DNA of 64,000 nt from Leeia speluncae (GTDB taxonomy: Bacteria > Pseudomonadota > Gammaproteobacteria > Burkholderiales > Leeiaceae): assembly GCF_020564625.1 (NCBI RefSeq), contig NZ_JAJBZT010000004.1, positions 302,748-366,747 on the forward strand, given 5' to 3'. The notes under the pieces are model-generated. The model searched no databases and had not been told where the DNA came from. It worked only from the letters and a program-made list of their open reading frames with translations. How positions within the stretch are numbered: the stretch's first letter is position 1; the number at the start of each line of letters is the position of its first letter. Made by a program: the position numbers and the translations under genes. Positions 1 through 9,893 of this stretch are shown here, in pieces.

Positions 1-39
1 CGTGTTGTGATTCGTCCAGCTGTGAAGGCGGGTGCATAA
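1..39 (+). CDS. rplC: Ribosomal protein uL3, C-terminal fragment
   Basis: Only the last 12 codons and the stop lie in the window (peptide [12 protein letters not shown]). The basic Val-Arg/Lys-Pro-Ala-Val-Lys tail matches the end of bacterial L3, and rplC is the expected gene before rplD in the S10 operon. Its TAA stop shares its last base with the rplD ATG (TAATG), so the two genes are probably translationally coupled. The rest of the gene lies to the left of the window. Confidence 0.85.
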   Translation, partial: RVVIRPAVKAGA

Positions 40-659
40 TGGAATTGAAAGTTGTTAACGATTCAGGTGCAGTTGTTGGTGCGTTGGATGTTTCTGATGC
101 ATTGTTTGCACGTGACTATAATGAAGATTTAGTGCATCAAATTATTACTGCGTATCGCGCAAATGGCCGCTCAGGCAATCGCGCTCAAAAAGGTCGTAGT
201 GAGATTGCTAAGTCTACTCGTAAACCTTTCCGTCAAAAAGGTACCGGCCGTGCACGTGCTGGTATGGCGTCAAGCCCAATTTGGCGTGGGGGTGGTAAGA
301 TTTTCCCTAATTCTCCAGAGGAAAACTTTACACAAAAAGTAAACCGTAAAATGTATCGTGCAGGTGTTGCGGTTATCTTGTCTCAATTGGTTCGTGAAGA
401 GCGTTTGGTTGTGCTTGATACGCTTGCTGTTGATGCACCAAAAACCAAAATCTTCGCTGGTAAATTGAAGTCTTTGGGTCTTGATAGCGCACTGTTTGTT
501 GCTGATCAAATCGACGAGAACTTATTTTTGTCATCACGCAATGTAGCTAATGCCTTGGTGTTGGAAGTTCGTGAAGCGGATCCAGTTAGTCTGGTTAAGT
601 ATGACAAAGTTGTGCTAACTCGTGATGCGGTTAAGCGTTTTGAGGAGTTGTTAGCATGA
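39..659 (+). CDS. rplD: 50S ribosomal protein uL4
   Basis: L4 binds 23S rRNA early in large-subunit assembly and sends an extended loop into the peptide exit tunnel. The protein has 206 residues, normal for the family, and carries the loop signature GTGRARAG at about residues 68-75 followed by SSPIWRGGG. In E. coli L4 also represses its own S10 operon through the operon leader; that leader would lie left of this window. The gene overlaps rplC by one base and rplW by four (ATGA). Confidence 0.97.
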   Translation: MELKVVNDSGAVVGALDVSDALFARDYNEDLVHQIITAYRANGRSGNRAQKGRSEIAKSTRKPFRQKGTGRARAGMASSPIWRGGGKIFPNSPEENFTQKVNRKMYRAGVAVILSQLVREERLVVLDTLAVDAPKTKIFAGKLKSLGLDSALFVADQIDENLFLSSRNVANALVLEVREADPVSLVKYDKVVLTRDAVKRFEELLA

Positions 660-958
660 GCTTGAGTCAAGAACGTCTATATCAGGTTTTGTTGGCGCCA
701 CAAGTTTCTGAAAAAAGCACTCGTATTGCTGAAAAATATGAGCAAGTTGTTTTCAAGGTGACAACTGATGCAACTAAGCCAGAAATTAAAGCGGCAGTAG
801 AAATGCTGTTTAAAGTTCAGGTTGAGTCTGTTCAAGTGATCAATATGAAAGGCAAGCAGAAACGCTTTGGCCGTACAGTTGGTCGTCGCAAAGACTGGAA
901 GAAAGCATTTGTTTGCTTGAAGCCTGGTCAAGAGATTAACTTCGCGGCCGGTGAGTGA
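656..958 (+). CDS. rplW: 50S ribosomal protein uL23
   Basis: L23 sits at the exit of the peptide tunnel and is a docking point for trigger factor and SRP. The 100-residue product has the normal length and N-terminal pattern ([12 protein letters not shown]) and the conserved basic stretch [20 protein letters not shown]. The start overlaps the rplD stop in an ATGA junction, which supports the start choice and suggests coupled translation. Confidence 0.97.
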   Translation: MSLSQERLYQVLLAPQVSEKSTRIAEKYEQVVFKVTTDATKPEIKAAVEMLFKVQVESVQVINMKGKQKRFGRTVGRRKDWKKAFVCLKPGQEINFAAGE

Positions 959-968
959 GGAGTAGGTT

Positions 969-1802
969 ATGCCAATCGTTAAAGTTAAACCGACATCAGC
1001 AGGTCGTCGTGCTGTTGTTAAGGTCGTAACGCCAGAGCTGTACAAAGGTCGTCCACACGCAGCATTGCTTGAGCGTAAGACTAAGACAGCTGGTCGTAAT
1101 AATAATGGTCACATTACTACCCGTCATATGGGTGGTGGTCATAAGCAACATTATCGCGTAATCGATTTTCGTCGTAACAAGGATGGAATTCCTGCGGTTG
1201 TTGAGCGTATCGAATACGATCCAAACCGTACTGCGCACATTGCTTTGGTCTGCTATGCAGATGGCGAGCGTCGTTACATTATTGCTAACAAAGGTCTAAA
1301 GGCTGGTGCTCAGGTAATGAGCGGTTCTGAGGCGCCTATCAAGGTGGGTAATGCACTGCCTTTGCGCAATATTCCAGTAGGTTCTACTATTTGTTGTATC
1401 GAAATGAAGCCTGGTAAAGGTGCCCAGTTGGCACGCTCTGCTGGTACTTCGGTTCAGTTGCTAGCTCGTGAAGGTTTGTACGCTCAGTTGCGTCTTCGTT
1501 CAGGTGAGATCCGTAAGGTTCATGTTGACTGCCGCGCAACCATCGGTGAAGTGGGTCATGAAGAGCATAACCTGCGTTCATACGGCAAGGCTGGTGTAAT
1601 GCGCTGGTTGGGTATTCGTCCTACAGTTCGTGGCGTGGCTATGAACCCTATTGATCACCCACACGGTGGTGGTGAAGGACGTACTTCTGCTGGTCGTCAT
1701 CCGGTTAGCCCATGGGGTCAAAAAACCAAGGGTCTACGTACACGTAGCAACAAACGCACTTCTAATATGATCGTGCGTCGTCGTTATTCGAATAAAGGGT
1801 AA
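969..1802 (+). CDS. rplB: 50S ribosomal protein uL2
   Basis: L2 is the large-subunit protein nearest the peptidyl-transferase centre and contacts both subunits. The product is 277 residues, full length, with the near-invariant segment [20 protein letters not shown] in the C-terminal third, which includes the His implicated in peptidyl-transferase function in E. coli. A GGAG-like ribosome-binding site lies at 958-963, shortly before the ATG. Confidence 0.98.
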   Translation: MPIVKVKPTSAGRRAVVKVVTPELYKGRPHAALLERKTKTAGRNNNGHITTRHMGGGHKQHYRVIDFRRNKDGIPAVVERIEYDPNRTAHIALVCYADGERRYIIANKGLKAGAQVMSGSEAPIKVGNALPLRNIPVGSTICCIEMKPGKGAQLARSAGTSVQLLAREGLYAQLRLRSGEIRKVHVDCRATIGEVGHEEHNLRSYGKAGVMRWLGIRPTVRGVAMNPIDHPHGGGEGRTSAGRHPVSPWGQKTKGLRTRSNKRTSNMIVRRRYSNKG

Positions 1803-1807
1803 TTTTC

Positions 1808-2083
1808 ATGGCACGTTCTATTAAGAAAGGCCCATTTGTCGATGGCCATCTGCTGAAGAAAGTGGAAACCGTGCGTTCGACTAATGATAAGCGTCCAATC
1901 AAAACTTGGTCTCGTCGTTCAACAATTCTTCCTGATTTTGTTGGTCTGACAATCGCTGTTCACAACGGTCGTCAACATGTTCCAGTTTATGTTAACGAAA
2001 ACATGGTTGGTCACAAATTGGGCGAGTTTGCTTTGACTCGAACATTTAAAGGTCATGCTGCCGATAAAAAGGCTAAGCGTTAA
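1808..2083 (+). CDS. rpsS: 30S ribosomal protein uS19
   Basis: S19 lies in the head of the small subunit and binds 16S rRNA with S13. The 91-residue product begins [18 protein letters not shown] and contains the family core [20 protein letters not shown] and [13 protein letters not shown]. It starts five bases after the rplB stop, in standard S10 operon order. Confidence 0.97.
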   Translation: MARSIKKGPFVDGHLLKKVETVRSTNDKRPIKTWSRRSTILPDFVGLTIAVHNGRQHVPVYVNENMVGHKLGEFALTRTFKGHAADKKAKR

Positions 2084-2092
2084 GGGGGTTTT

Positions 2093-2422
2093 ATGCAAGT
2101 TTCTGCTGTCTTGAAAAATGCCCGCCTGTCAGCGCAAAAGTGCCGACTGGTGGCTGACTTGGTTCGTGGTAAATCTGTTGACCAAGCTTTGAATATTCTT
2201 CAGTTCTCACCTAAAAAAGGTGCTGAATTGATTCGTGCACTTCTAGAGTCTGCGATTGCAAATGCAGAGCACAATGAAGGTGCGGATATCGATACGCTGA
2301 AGATTACTACTATTTATGTTGATAAAGGACCTTCTTTGAAGCGTTTCTCTGCCCGTGCTAAGGGTCGTGGAAACCGTATCGAGAAGCAAACTTGTCACGT
2401 TACGCTAACTGTTGGTGAGTAA
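2093..2422 (+). CDS. rplV: 50S ribosomal protein uL22
   Basis: L22 lines the peptide exit tunnel with an extended beta-hairpin; changes in that loop give macrolide resistance in other bacteria. The product is 109 residues and carries [20 protein letters not shown] near the N-terminus and the hairpin region [17 protein letters not shown] near the C-terminus. A GGGGG-type ribosome-binding site directly precedes the ATG. Confidence 0.97.
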   Translation: MQVSAVLKNARLSAQKCRLVADLVRGKSVDQALNILQFSPKKGAELIRALLESAIANAEHNEGADIDTLKITTIYVDKGPSLKRFSARAKGRGNRIEKQTCHVTLTVGE

Positions 2423-2431
2423 GGAATAACC

Positions 2432-3133
2432 ATGGGACAGAAAATTCATCCAACCGGGTTCCGACTGGCAGTGACCAAAAACTGGTCTTCTAAGTGGTAC
2501 GCTAGTAGTCGTAACTTCGGCGCTATGTTGAACGAAGATATCAAGGTTCGTGAATATCTGAAGAAGAAATTGGCGCACGCAGCTGTTGCTCGTATTGTTA
2601 TTGAGCGTCCAGCAAAAAATGCAAAAATTACCATTCACAGTGCACGTCCTGGTGTTGTAATTGGTAAAAAAGGTGAAGATATTGAGGTGTTGCGCGCTGA
2701 CCTGCAAAAATTGCTAGGTGTGCCTGTTCACGTGAATATCGAAGAAGTTCGTAAGCCAGAATTAGATTCTCAGCTAATTGCGGATAGTATTGCTGCTCAG
2801 CTTGAAAAGCGCGTGATGTTCCGTCGTGCAATGAAGCGTGCTATGCAGAATGCAATGCGTCTAGGTGCTCAGGGTATCAAAATCATGAGTTCTGGCCGTC
2901 TAAATGGTATCGATATTGCGCGTACTGAATGGTATCGTGAAGGACGTGTGCCTTTGCATACTCTTCGTGCTGATATTGACTATGCTACTTCAGAAGCCAA
3001 AACTACCTACGGTATTATTGGTATTAAAGTTTGGGTCTATAAAGGCGAACAAGGTTCTCAACCTGTTGTTGCTGCAGTAGAGCCAGAGAAGAAATCTCGT
3101 AAGTCGGGGGCTAAGCATGCTGCAACCAACTAG
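2432..3133 (+). CDS. rpsC: 30S ribosomal protein uS3
   Basis: S3 forms part of the mRNA entry tunnel and its ribosomal helicase activity. The 233-residue protein has an N-terminal KH type-2 domain with the GxxG loop in [13 protein letters not shown], followed by the S3 C-terminal domain (IKVWVYKGE). The lysine-rich tail is variable in the family. The last 17 bases overlap the start of rplP in another frame, an arrangement that suggests coupled translation. Confidence 0.97.
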   Translation: MGQKIHPTGFRLAVTKNWSSKWYASSRNFGAMLNEDIKVREYLKKKLAHAAVARIVIERPAKNAKITIHSARPGVVIGKKGEDIEVLRADLQKLLGVPVHVNIEEVRKPELDSQLIADSIAAQLEKRVMFRRAMKRAMQNAMRLGAQGIKIMSSGRLNGIDIARTEWYREGRVPLHTLRADIDYATSEAKTTYGIIGIKVWVYKGEQGSQPVVAAVEPEKKSRKSGAKHAATN

Positions 3134-3533
3134 AACAAAATTCCGTAAGCAACAAAAAGGTCGTAATACTGGTGTTGCTACTCGTGGTGCTTCAGTAAGT
3201 TTTGGTGAGTTTGGTTTAAAGGCTACTGGTCGTGGTCGTTTAACTGCTCGTCAAATCGAGGCTGCTCGTCGTGCTATGACCCGTCACATTAAGCGTGGTG
3301 GACGTATCTGGATTCGCGTGTTTCCTGATAAGCCGATCAGCTCTAAGCCAGCTGAAGTTCGTATGGGTAATGGTAAAGGTAGTCCAGAGTACTGGGTAGC
3401 TGAAATCCAACCTGGTAAAGTATTGTACGAGATGGATGGTGTAAGTGAAGAGTTGGCTCGTGAGGCATTCCGTCTTGCTGCAGCTAAACTTCCTTTTGCT
3501 ACAACTTTCGTAGTTAGAATGGTGGGGCAATAA
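3117..3533 (+). CDS. rplP: 50S ribosomal protein uL16
   Basis: L16 is a late-assembly protein near the A-site tRNA. The product has 138 residues and the usual signature [16 protein letters not shown] at the N-terminus, then [14 protein letters not shown] and [14 protein letters not shown]. The start at 3117 is fixed by the MLQP N-terminus and gives a 17-base overlap with rpsC. The stop overlaps the rpmC start (TAATG). Confidence 0.97.
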   Translation: MLQPTRTKFRKQQKGRNTGVATRGASVSFGEFGLKATGRGRLTARQIEAARRAMTRHIKRGGRIWIRVFPDKPISSKPAEVRMGNGKGSPEYWVAEIQPGKVLYEMDGVSEELAREAFRLAAAKLPFATTFVVRMVGQ

Positions 3534-3721
3534 TGAAAGCTTCAGATTTGACTTCAAAAAGTGTCTCTGAGTTGCAAGAAGAATTGATCTCTTTATTGAA
3601 GGCTCAATTTGGACTGCGTATGCAGCACGCAACTCAGCAGTTGTCGAAAACAAGTGAGCTTCGTAAAGTGCGTCGTGATATTGCGCGCGTACGCACAGTT
3701 CTTAAGCAGAAAGCGGTGTGA
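3533..3721 (+). CDS. rpmC: 50S ribosomal protein uL29
   Basis: L29 is a small helical protein beside L23 at the tunnel exit. The 62-residue product has the typical two-helix layout ([18 protein letters not shown] and [17 protein letters not shown]). The start overlaps the rplP stop by one base. Confidence 0.96.
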   Translation: MKASDLTSKSVSELQEELISLLKAQFGLRMQHATQQLSKTSELRKVRRDIARVRTVLKQKAV

Positions 3722-3723
3722 AA

Positions 3724-3981
3724 ATGAGTGATAGCAAAATTATCCGCGCATTAACTGGTCGTGTAGTTAGCGATAAGATGGATAAGACTGTTACCGTCTT
3801 GGTTGAACGCCGTGTAAAACACCCTCTTTATGGCAAGGTTATTCGTCTTTCTAAGAAATACCATGCTCATGATGAGAACAATGAATTTGGTATTGGTGAT
3901 GTGGTGATTATCGAAGAGAGTCGCCCGTTGTCAAAAACCAAAACATGGCGAGTTAAAGAGCTTGTTGAAAAGGCTCGTTAA
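3724..3981 (+). CDS. rpsQ: 30S ribosomal protein uS17
   Basis: S17 is a primary 16S rRNA-binding protein with an OB fold. The product, about 85 residues, has the family core [20 protein letters not shown] and [20 protein letters not shown]. An in-frame GTG at 3718 overlaps the rpmC stop, but the ATG at 3724 gives the standard N-terminus MSDSK and is preferred. This is the last gene of the S10 block; the next gene is 137 bases away behind its own promoter. Confidence 0.95.
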   Translation: MSDSKIIRALTGRVVSDKMDKTVTVLVERRVKHPLYGKVIRLSKKYHAHDENNEFGIGDVVIIEESRPLSKTKTWRVKELVEKAR

Positions 3982-3988
3982 TTTGTAG

Positions 3989-4017
3989 TTGCAAGCGTTA
4001 TTCGGTTGCAGTACAAT
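3989..4017 (+). promoter_or_regulatory. Probable spc operon promoter
   Basis: A TTGCAA box (3989-3994) and a TACAAT box (4012-4017) are separated by exactly 17 bases, so transcription would start near 4024. The site lies in the only long gap of the cluster (3982-4118), between rpsQ and rplN, which is where the spc promoter sits in E. coli. Seen: box sequences and spacing. Inferred: promoter function. Confidence 0.7.
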
Positions 4018-4027
4018 GCTGGTTCTT

Positions 4028-4050
4028 TGTGGCGCGATCTTCGCGCCACA
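4028..4050 (+). other. Perfect hairpin at the 5' end of the spc leader
   Basis: Ten bases, TGTGGCGCGA, are followed by a three-base loop and their exact reverse complement. The structure starts about four bases after the predicted spc transcription start. No U-tract follows (TCCCTTTAAC), so it is not a simple terminator. It may stabilise the 5' end, or it may act as a weak end for S10 transcripts. Confidence 0.6.
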
Positions 4051-4118
4051 TCCCTTTAACGGGTCCAAAACTAGCCGAATGCAATGGTGCAGCCGGAATA
4101 AGTTGGAGTATATAAATC

Positions 4119-4487
4119 ATGATCCAAATGCAAAGCAGGCTAGATGTTGCCGATAACACTGGTGCACGTTCAGTAATGTGTATCAAGGTTTTGGGCGGCT
4201 CTAAGCGTCGTTACGCAACTATTGGCGATATCATCAAGGTTTCTATCAAAGATGCGGCTCCTCGTGGTCGTGTTAAGAAAGGTGATGTTTACAATGCAGT
4301 TGTGGTTCGTACAGCCAAAGGTGTTCGTCGTCCAGATGGTTCACTAGTACGTTTTGATGGTAACGCGGCAGTGTTGCTGAATAATAAACTAGAGCCTATT
4401 GGTACACGTATTTTCGGCCCAGTTACGCGTGAGTTGCGTACTGAGCGCTTTATGAAAATTGTTTCCTTGGCTCCAGAAGTTATTTAA
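4119..4487 (+). CDS. rplN: 50S ribosomal protein uL14
   Basis: L14 is at the subunit interface (bridge B8) and is the target of the RsfS silencing factor. The 122-residue product starts [19 protein letters not shown] and ends [14 protein letters not shown], both diagnostic for L14. A GGAG ribosome-binding site lies at 4105-4108. It is the first gene after the internal promoter and so heads the spc block. Confidence 0.97.
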   Translation: MIQMQSRLDVADNTGARSVMCIKVLGGSKRRYATIGDIIKVSIKDAAPRGRVKKGDVYNAVVVRTAKGVRRPDGSLVRFDGNAAVLLNNKLEPIGTRIFGPVTRELRTERFMKIVSLAPEVI

Positions 4488-4496
4488 GAGGTTACC

Positions 4497-4814
4497 ATGC
4501 AAAAGATCCGCAAAAGCGATGATGTGTTAGTCATTGCTGGTAAAGACAAGGGTAAGCGTGGCGTAGTTAAGTCTATTCTAGACAACGGATACGTTGTTGT
4601 AGAAGGCGTAAATGTAGCCAAAAAACATGTCAAGCCTAATCCTGTAAAAGGTGTGGCAGGTGGCATTGTAGCTGTTGAGAAGCCTATCCATGTTTCAAAC
4701 GTTGCATTATTCAATCCAGCAACTCAAAAAGCTGACCGTGTTGGTTTTAAGCTTTTGGAAGATGGAAAGAAAGTGCGTGTTTTCAAATCTAACGGTGAAC
4801 AGGTTGGGGCGTAA
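4497..4814 (+). CDS. rplX: 50S ribosomal protein uL24
   Basis: L24 initiates large-subunit assembly by binding domain I of 23S rRNA. The 105-residue product carries the KOW motif region near the N-terminus ([20 protein letters not shown]) and the [11 protein letters not shown] segment. It is followed by rplE after two bases. Confidence 0.97.
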   Translation: MQKIRKSDDVLVIAGKDKGKRGVVKSILDNGYVVVEGVNVAKKHVKPNPVKGVAGGIVAVEKPIHVSNVALFNPATQKADRVGFKLLEDGKKVRVFKSNGEQVGA

Positions 4815-4816
4815 TA

Positions 4817-5356
4817 ATGGCTCGTTTGTATGATGTTTACAAATCGACAATTGTGCCTGAGCTGGTTAAGCAGTTTGGCTACAAGTCAATCATGGAAGTG
4901 CCTCGCATCGAAAAAATCACTCTTAACATGGGTGTTGGTGAGGCAGTTGCTGATAAGAAGGTAATTGAATTCGCTGTTGGCGATATGCAGAAACTTTCTG
5001 GTCAAAAACCAGTGGTTACATTGTCTAAGAAATCAATTGCTGGTTTCAAGATTCGTGACAACTATCCAGTAGGTTGTAAAGTTACATTGCGCCGTGAGCG
5101 CATGTATGAGTTCTTGGATCGTTTGATTACAATTTCGATTCCTCGTATTCGTGACTTCCGTGGTCTGTCAGGAAAATCTTTTGACGGTCGTGGTAACTAC
5201 AATATGGGTGTTAAGGAACAGATCATGTTCCCAGAGATCGACTACGATAAAATCGACGCTCTGCGTGGTATGAACATTACAATCACTACAACTGCGAAAA
5301 CGGACGAAGAGGCACGTGCTTTATTGGCTGCTTTCCGTTTCCCGTTTAAGAATTGA
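4817..5356 (+). CDS. rplE: 50S ribosomal protein uL5
   Basis: L5 binds 5S rRNA and forms intersubunit bridge B1b. The product has 179 residues with the family blocks [35 protein letters not shown] and [19 protein letters not shown]. In E. coli, S8 represses the spc operon by binding near the rplX-rplE junction; whether that site exists here cannot be judged by eye. Confidence 0.97.
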   Translation: MARLYDVYKSTIVPELVKQFGYKSIMEVPRIEKITLNMGVGEAVADKKVIEFAVGDMQKLSGQKPVVTLSKKSIAGFKIRDNYPVGCKVTLRRERMYEFLDRLITISIPRIRDFRGLSGKSFDGRGNYNMGVKEQIMFPEIDYDKIDALRGMNITITTTAKTDEEARALLAAFRFPFKN

Positions 5357-5363
5357 GGATGTC

Positions 5364-5669
5364 ATGGCAAAGGTTGCTTTGATTAATCGCGAATTAAAGC
5401 GTGCTAAATTGGTTGCAAAATTTGCAGCTAAGCGCGCAGCTTTGCTAGAGATTATCAACAATAATTCTCTGACAGAAGAAGAGCGTTTTGCAGCTCGTAT
5501 CAAGCTGCAAGGTTTGCCACGTAATTCAAGTCCAGTACGCCAGCGTAATCGCTGCCAATTGACTGGTCGTCCACGTGGTGTGTTCCGTAAATTTGGTTTG
5601 GCTCGTATTAAACTGCGTGAAGTTGCTTTCCGCGGCGAAATTCCTGGCCTGACAAAAGCAAGTTGGTAA
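5364..5669 (+). CDS. rpsN: 30S ribosomal protein uS14
   Basis: S14 binds the 3' domain of 16S rRNA in the head. The 101-residue form is the long, zinc-free type: it lacks paired CxxC motifs and contains [20 protein letters not shown]. The reading frame is open further upstream, inside rplE, but the ATG at 5364, preceded by GAGGA, gives the standard N-terminus [16 protein letters not shown]. Confidence 0.96.
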   Translation: MAKVALINRELKRAKLVAKFAAKRAALLEIINNNSLTEEERFAARIKLQGLPRNSSPVRQRNRCQLTGRPRGVFRKFGLARIKLREVAFRGEIPGLTKASW

Positions 5670-5684
5670 GCGAGGTAACAGTAT

Positions 5685-6083
5685 ATGAGTATGAGTGATC
5701 CAATTGCGGATATGCTGACTCGCATTCGTAATGCACAGCAGGCTGGTAAAGAAGTAGTGGCTATGCCATCTTCTAAATTGAAAGTTGCTATTGCGGCCGT
5801 ACTAAAAGAAGAAGGTTACATTGATAGTTTCAATGTTTCTGACGATGCAAGCAACAAGCACACGCTGAACATCGAATTGCGTTATTACGCAGGCCGCCCA
5901 GTTATTGAACGTTTAGAACGTGTTTCTAAGCCAGGTCTACGCGTTTACAAAGGTTCAAGTGACATTCCTCAGATCATGAATGGTCTAGGTGTGGCTATTG
6001 TTTCTACTTCTAGAGGTGTTATGACAGATCGTAAAGCTCGCGCAACTGGCGTGGGTGGCGAACTGTTGTGCATCGTGGCGTAA
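5685..6083 (+). CDS. rpsH: 30S ribosomal protein uS8
   Basis: S8 is a primary binder of the central 16S rRNA domain and, in E. coli, the translational repressor of the spc operon. The 132-residue product has [14 protein letters not shown] near the start and the C-terminal block [20 protein letters not shown]. Two in-frame ATGs lie six bases apart. The GAGG at 5672-5675 is nine bases before the first and fifteen before the second, so the first is chosen. Confidence 0.96.
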   Translation: MSMSDPIADMLTRIRNAQQAGKEVVAMPSSKLKVAIAAVLKEEGYIDSFNVSDDASNKHTLNIELRYYAGRPVIERLERVSKPGLRVYKGSSDIPQIMNGLGVAIVSTSRGVMTDRKARATGVGGELLCIVA

Positions 6084-6093
6084 GGAGAGATAA

Positions 6094-6627
6094 ATGTCAC
6101 GCGTTGCTAAGAATCCAGTTGCAGTGCCAGCAGGTGTTACTGTTGCAATTACTGCATCTCAAATTGAAGTTAAAGGCCCATTGGGTAATCTAGTACAGCC
6201 ATTGACTGGTGTGGTAAAAGTTGAGCAAGTAGGCTCTGACTTGGTATTCGCTGCATCAGAAGAAACTAAACACTCACGTGCTATGTCTGGTACATTGCGT
6301 GCTTTAGTGGCTAACATGGTAAAAGGTGTTAGCGCAGGTTTCGAAAAGAAACTTCAATTGGTTGGTGTGGGTTATCGTGCCGCTGCTGCTGGTGATGTGT
6401 TGAACCTTACTTTAGGTTTTTCACACCCTGTAGCTTACAAATTGCCACAAGGCGTAAAAGCAGAAACTCCTTCTCAGTCTGAAATTATCCTAAAGGGTGC
6501 TAACAAGCAGTCTATCGGTCAGGCTGCAGCTGAGATTCGTGCTTACCGTTCTCCTGAGCCTTATAAAGGTAAGGGCGTACGCTATGCTGATGAAGTTGTG
6601 GTTATTAAAGAAACCAAGAAGAAATAA
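6094..6627 (+). CDS. rplF: 50S ribosomal protein uL6
   Basis: L6 sits near the sarcin-ricin loop and factor-binding site. The product has 177 residues with the two-repeat L6 fold. Key blocks are VEVKGPLG-like near residue 27, [10 protein letters not shown] in the middle and the C-terminal signature [23 protein letters not shown] ribosome-binding site precedes the ATG. Confidence 0.97.
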   Translation: MSRVAKNPVAVPAGVTVAITASQIEVKGPLGNLVQPLTGVVKVEQVGSDLVFAASEETKHSRAMSGTLRALVANMVKGVSAGFEKKLQLVGVGYRAAAAGDVLNLTLGFSHPVAYKLPQGVKAETPSQSEIILKGANKQSIGQAAAEIRAYRSPEPYKGKGVRYADEVVVIKETKKK

Positions 6628-6640
6628 TTAGGACCTGGTC

Positions 6641-6994
6641 ATGGATAAGAAACAATCTCGTCTGCGCCGAGCTCTTAAAACTCGCGCTCGCATTGCAGAT
6701 CAGAATCAGATCCGCCTGACGGTGTATCGTTCTAATACGCACATTTATGCTCAAGTAATTTCTGCTGATGGATTGTCAGTAATTGCTTCAGCTTCTTCTT
6801 TAGAGAAAGAAGTGCGTGAAACGCTTGCTAATGGTGGAAACATCAAAGCTGCTGAAGTGATTGGTCAGCGTATTGCTGAAAAGGCTAAAGCAGTTGGTGT
6901 AACTAAAGTTGCATTCGATCGCTCTGGCTTTCAGTATCACGGCCGTGTAAAGGCATTAGCAGAAGCTGCTCGTGCTAATGGTCTTGAATTCTAA
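6641..6994 (+). CDS. rplR: 50S ribosomal protein uL18
   Basis: L18 binds 5S rRNA with L5. The 117-residue product has an arginine-rich N-terminus ([20 protein letters not shown]), the [16 protein letters not shown] core and the C-terminal [20 protein letters not shown] signature. Its place between rplF and rpsE is standard. Confidence 0.97.
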   Translation: MDKKQSRLRRALKTRARIADQNQIRLTVYRSNTHIYAQVISADGLSVIASASSLEKEVRETLANGGNIKAAEVIGQRIAEKAKAVGVTKVAFDRSGFQYHGRVKALAEAARANGLEF

Positions 6995-7006
6995 TTAGGG
7001 GTAATC

Positions 7007-7513
7007 ATGGCCAAGGTAGAATTGGAAGATCGCAACGAAGGTTTGCGTGAAAAGATGGTCTCTGTTAACCGCGTTACTAAAGTGGTTAAAGGTGGTCGTA
7101 TCTTAGGTTTTGCTGCACTTACCGTTGTTGGTGATGGTGATGGTGGCATTGGTATGGGTAAAGGTAAGTCTAAAGAGGTTCCTGTTGCTGTTCAGAAAGC
7201 AATGGAAGAGGCTCGCCGTAAGATGGTTAAAATTACCATGAAAAATGGTACTTTCCATCACCCTGTTGTTGGTCGTCATGGTGCGACTTCTGTGTTGATT
7301 CAACCAGCTGCTGAAGGTACTGGTATCAAGGCAGGTGGTGCGATGCGTGCAGTGTTTGAAGTAATGGGCGTGCACAATGTATCAGCAAAATGCCATGGCT
7401 CTACAAACCCTTACAACGTAGTTCGTGCAACAATCAATGGATTGCTTGCTATGTCTACACCATCAGAAATTGCTGCTAAACGTGGCAAGTCTGTTGAAGA
7501 CATTTTGGGGTAA
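7007..7513 (+). CDS. rpsE: 30S ribosomal protein uS5
   Basis: S5 influences translational accuracy together with S4. The 168-residue product has the double-stranded-RNA-binding S5 domain with [18 protein letters not shown], then [18 protein letters not shown], and the C-terminal domain. A GGGGTAA ribosome-binding region lies just before the ATG. Confidence 0.97.
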   Translation: MAKVELEDRNEGLREKMVSVNRVTKVVKGGRILGFAALTVVGDGDGGIGMGKGKSKEVPVAVQKAMEEARRKMVKITMKNGTFHHPVVGRHGATSVLIQPAAEGTGIKAGGAMRAVFEVMGVHNVSAKCHGSTNPYNVVRATINGLLAMSTPSEIAAKRGKSVEDILG

Positions 7514-7519
7514 TAGAAA

Positions 7520-7705
7520 ATGACTGAAAAGAAAACAATCAAAGTTACTTTGGTTAAAAGCCTTATTGGTCGACTAGAGTCTCATCGCGCATGTGTTCGT
7601 GGTTTAGGTTTGCGTCGTGTGGGTAGTTCATCTGAGGTTTTAGATACACCAGAAAACCGTGGCATGATCAATAAAGTGCATTATCTGCTGAAGTGTGAGG
7701 GCTAA
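7520..7705 (+). CDS. rpmD: 50S ribosomal protein uL30
   Basis: Small large-subunit protein of 61 residues. It has the family pattern [17 protein letters not shown] and [20 protein letters not shown]. It starts six bases after rpsE and ends one base before the rplO start. Confidence 0.96.
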   Translation: MTEKKTIKVTLVKSLIGRLESHRACVRGLGLRRVGSSSEVLDTPENRGMINKVHYLLKCEG

Positions 7706-7706
7706 T

Positions 7707-8141
7707 ATGTTTTTAAATACAGTTAAGCCTGCAGAAGGTGCTAAGCACGCTAAACGTCGTGTTGGTCGTGGTATCGGTAGTGGTTTAGGTAAAACTGCAG
7801 GTCGCGGTCATAAAGGTCAAAAGTCTCGTGCAGGCGGTTTTCATAAAGTTGGTTTCGAAGGCGGTCAAATGCCTTTGCAACGTCGCTTGCCTAAGCGTGG
7901 TTTTAATTCATTGACTCGTGGCGATGTTGTTGAAGTTCGTTTGTCTGAACTTGCAACCCTTCCAGTTACTGAAATCGATTTGTTAGTTCTGAAACAAGCT
8001 GGTCTTGTTTCTGGACGTGCAAAAGGTGCAAAACTGATTCTTTCTGGCGCTGTTGATAAGGCGTATGCAGTTTCAGGTTTGTTGGTGACTAAGGGTGCGG
8101 CTGCTGCAATTACAGCAGCTGGCGGCTCTATCGCTGAGTAA
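7707..8141 (+). CDS. rplO: 50S ribosomal protein uL15
   Basis: L15 is an assembly protein of the large subunit. The 144-residue product has the glycine/arginine-rich N-terminal half ([20 protein letters not shown]) and the [17 protein letters not shown] block. The frame is open to a GTG at 7695 inside rpmD, but the ATG at 7707 yields the normal N-terminus [18 protein letters not shown]. Confidence 0.96.
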   Translation: MFLNTVKPAEGAKHAKRRVGRGIGSGLGKTAGRGHKGQKSRAGGFHKVGFEGGQMPLQRRLPKRGFNSLTRGDVVEVRLSELATLPVTEIDLLVLKQAGLVSGRAKGAKLILSGAVDKAYAVSGLLVTKGAAAAITAAGGSIAE

Positions 8142-8149
8142 TAAAATAT

Positions 8150-9463
8150 ATGGCTAATTCCAATACGCTTTCTTCTGTATCTGGAAAGTTTGCCGATCTG
8201 AAAGCAAGGCTTCTATTTTTATTAGGTGCTTTAATTGTTTACAGAATCGGTGCACACATACCTGTACCTGGCGTGAATCCTGATGAGCTAACAAAGCTTT
8301 TTGATTCGCAAAGAGGTGGCTTGCTAGACATGTTTAACATGTTCTCAGGAGGTGCGCTTTCTAGATTTACAGTGTTTGCGCTGGGAATTACACCTTATAT
8401 TTCTGCTTCAATTATCTTTCAATTGGCGGCTGAAATACTGCCGCAATTGAAAGAATTGAAGAAAGACGGTGAGGCAGGTCGTAGAAAAGTTACTCAATAT
8501 ACCCGTTATGCAACTCTGGTTTTAGGCGGCTTCCAAAGTTTTGGTATTGCTGTCATGCTCTTTAAGCAACCAGGTCTTGTGATGGTGGGTAAATACGAGT
8601 TTTACTTAACTACTGTAGTTGCTTTAGTAACCGGAACTATGTTCATGATGTGGCTTGGTGAGCAGATTACTGAACGTGGATTAGGTAACGGCATTTCTGT
8701 TCTCATTACCGCTGGTATTGTATCTGGATTACCTTCAGCAATTGGGCATACTCTGACTTTAGTTGGTCAGGGATCTATGTCTCCTTTGTTTGTAATTTTC
8801 TTGGTTTTGATTGTATTGGCAATTATCGCTTTTGTTGTTTTTGTTGAACGAGGGCAGCGAAAGTTAATTGTTAATTATCAAAGACGCCAAGTTGGTAATC
8901 GAGTGATGCAGGGTCAATCTAGTCATATGCCTTTAAAACTTAATATGGCTGGTGTTATTCCTCCAATTTTTGCTTCGAGTATTCTTTTATTCCCTGCAAC
9001 TATTGCTGGTTTCTTTGGCTCAAATGAAAAATTTTATTGGCTAAAAGATCTTTCTTCAATGCTGGTTCCTGGTCAGCCTCTGCATATGGTTTTATATGCA
9101 GTCACGATTATTTTCTTTTGCTATTTTTATACTGCATTGGTTTTTAATCCTAAGGAAACAGCGGATAACCTGAAGAAGAGTGGTGCGGTTCTTCCTGGCG
9201 TTCGTCCTGGTGAACAAACTGGTCGCTATATTGAGTCTGTGATTTTGCGTTTAACGCTTATTGGAGCTCTGTACATAACTGCAGTTTGTTTATTACCTGA
9301 AGTATTGATGAGTCAATTTAGTGTGCCTTTTTATTTTGGTGGTACTTCGCTACTAATTATTGTAGTGGTTTCCATGGATTTCATGGCCCAAGTGCAAGCG
9401 CATGTAATGTCTCAGCAATATGAAAGTTTGTTGAAGAAAGCCAATTTTAAAGGCTCAAATTAA
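8150..9463 (+). CDS. secY: Protein translocase channel subunit SecY
   Basis: SecY forms the membrane channel of the general secretion pathway with SecE and SecG. The 437-residue product has ten hydrophobic segments, the plug-region pattern after TM1 ([20 protein letters not shown]) and the cytosolic loop [20 protein letters not shown]. The region before the ATG (GAGTAATAAAATAT) has no convincing Shine-Dalgarno sequence, so translation may depend on coupling to rplO, whose stop is eight bases upstream. Confidence 0.97.
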   Translation: MANSNTLSSVSGKFADLKARLLFLLGALIVYRIGAHIPVPGVNPDELTKLFDSQRGGLLDMFNMFSGGALSRFTVFALGITPYISASIIFQLAAEILPQLKELKKDGEAGRRKVTQYTRYATLVLGGFQSFGIAVMLFKQPGLVMVGKYEFYLTTVVALVTGTMFMMWLGEQITERGLGNGISVLITAGIVSGLPSAIGHTLTLVGQGSMSPLFVIFLVLIVLAIIAFVVFVERGQRKLIVNYQRRQVGNRVMQGQSSHMPLKLNMAGVIPPIFASSILLFPATIAGFFGSNEKFYWLKDLSSMLVPGQPLHMVLYAVTIIFFCYFYTALVFNPKETADNLKKSGAVLPGVRPGEQTGRYIESVILRLTLIGALYITAVCLLPEVLMSQFSVPFYFGGTSLLIIVVVSMDFMAQVQAHVMSQQYESLLKKANFKGSN

Positions 9464-9478
9464 TCATTAGGTTCAGTT

Positions 9479-9697
9479 ATGGCAAAGGAAGAAACAATTC
9501 AAATGCAGGGTGAGGTGATTGAAAACCTTCCAAATGCAACGTTTCGAGTCAAGTTGGAAAATGGCCATGTAATTCTTGGTCACATCTCCGGTAAAATGAG
9601 AATGCACTACATTAAAATTTTACCAGGCGATAAAGTGACCGTAGAACTGACACCTTATGATCTGACCAAGGCCCGAATTACATTCCGTGCTAAGTAA
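9479..9697 (+). CDS. infA: Translation initiation factor IF-1
   Basis: IF-1 occupies the A site of the 30S subunit during initiation. The 72-residue S1/OB-fold protein has [20 protein letters not shown] and the [17 protein letters not shown] block. Placing infA between secY and rpmJ is characteristic of betaproteobacteria; in E. coli infA is elsewhere. Confidence 0.97.
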   Translation: MAKEETIQMQGEVIENLPNATFRVKLENGHVILGHISGKMRMHYIKILPGDKVTVELTPYDLTKARITFRAK

Positions 9698-9724
9698 TTT
9701 TTGGCTAATTAAGTAGGATTTATC

Positions 9725-9838
9725 ATGCGCGTTCAAGCATCAGTAAAGAAAATTTGCCGTAAGTGCAAAATTATTCGCCGCAATCGTATCGTTCGTGTGA
9801 TTTGTAGCGATCCTCGGCACAAGCAACGTCAAGGTTAA
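9725..9838 (+). CDS. rpmJ: 50S ribosomal protein bL36
   Basis: A 37-residue zinc-type L36. It begins [20 protein letters not shown] and retains the ligand set C11, C14, C27 and H32 (CRKC, then ICSDPRH). It is the last gene of the spc block and is followed at once by the alpha promoter. A TAGGATTTATC sequence supplies the ribosome-binding region. Confidence 0.96.
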   Translation: MRVQASVKKICRKCKIIRRNRIVRVICSDPRHKQRQG

Positions 9839-9839
9839 T

Positions 9840-9869
9840 TTGACCAAGTGTTGCCTGTTTGTATATAAT
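9840..9869 (+). promoter_or_regulatory. Probable alpha operon promoter
   Basis: TTGACC (9840-9845) and a perfect TATAAT (9864-9869) are 18 bases apart, immediately after rpmJ and before rpsM. Transcription would begin near 9876, leaving a leader of only about 18 bases. The alpha operon promoter of E. coli is in the same place. Function is inferred from sequence and position. Confidence 0.75.
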
Positions 9870-9893
9870 CTCTGATTTTTCGTGGGGTGATTT

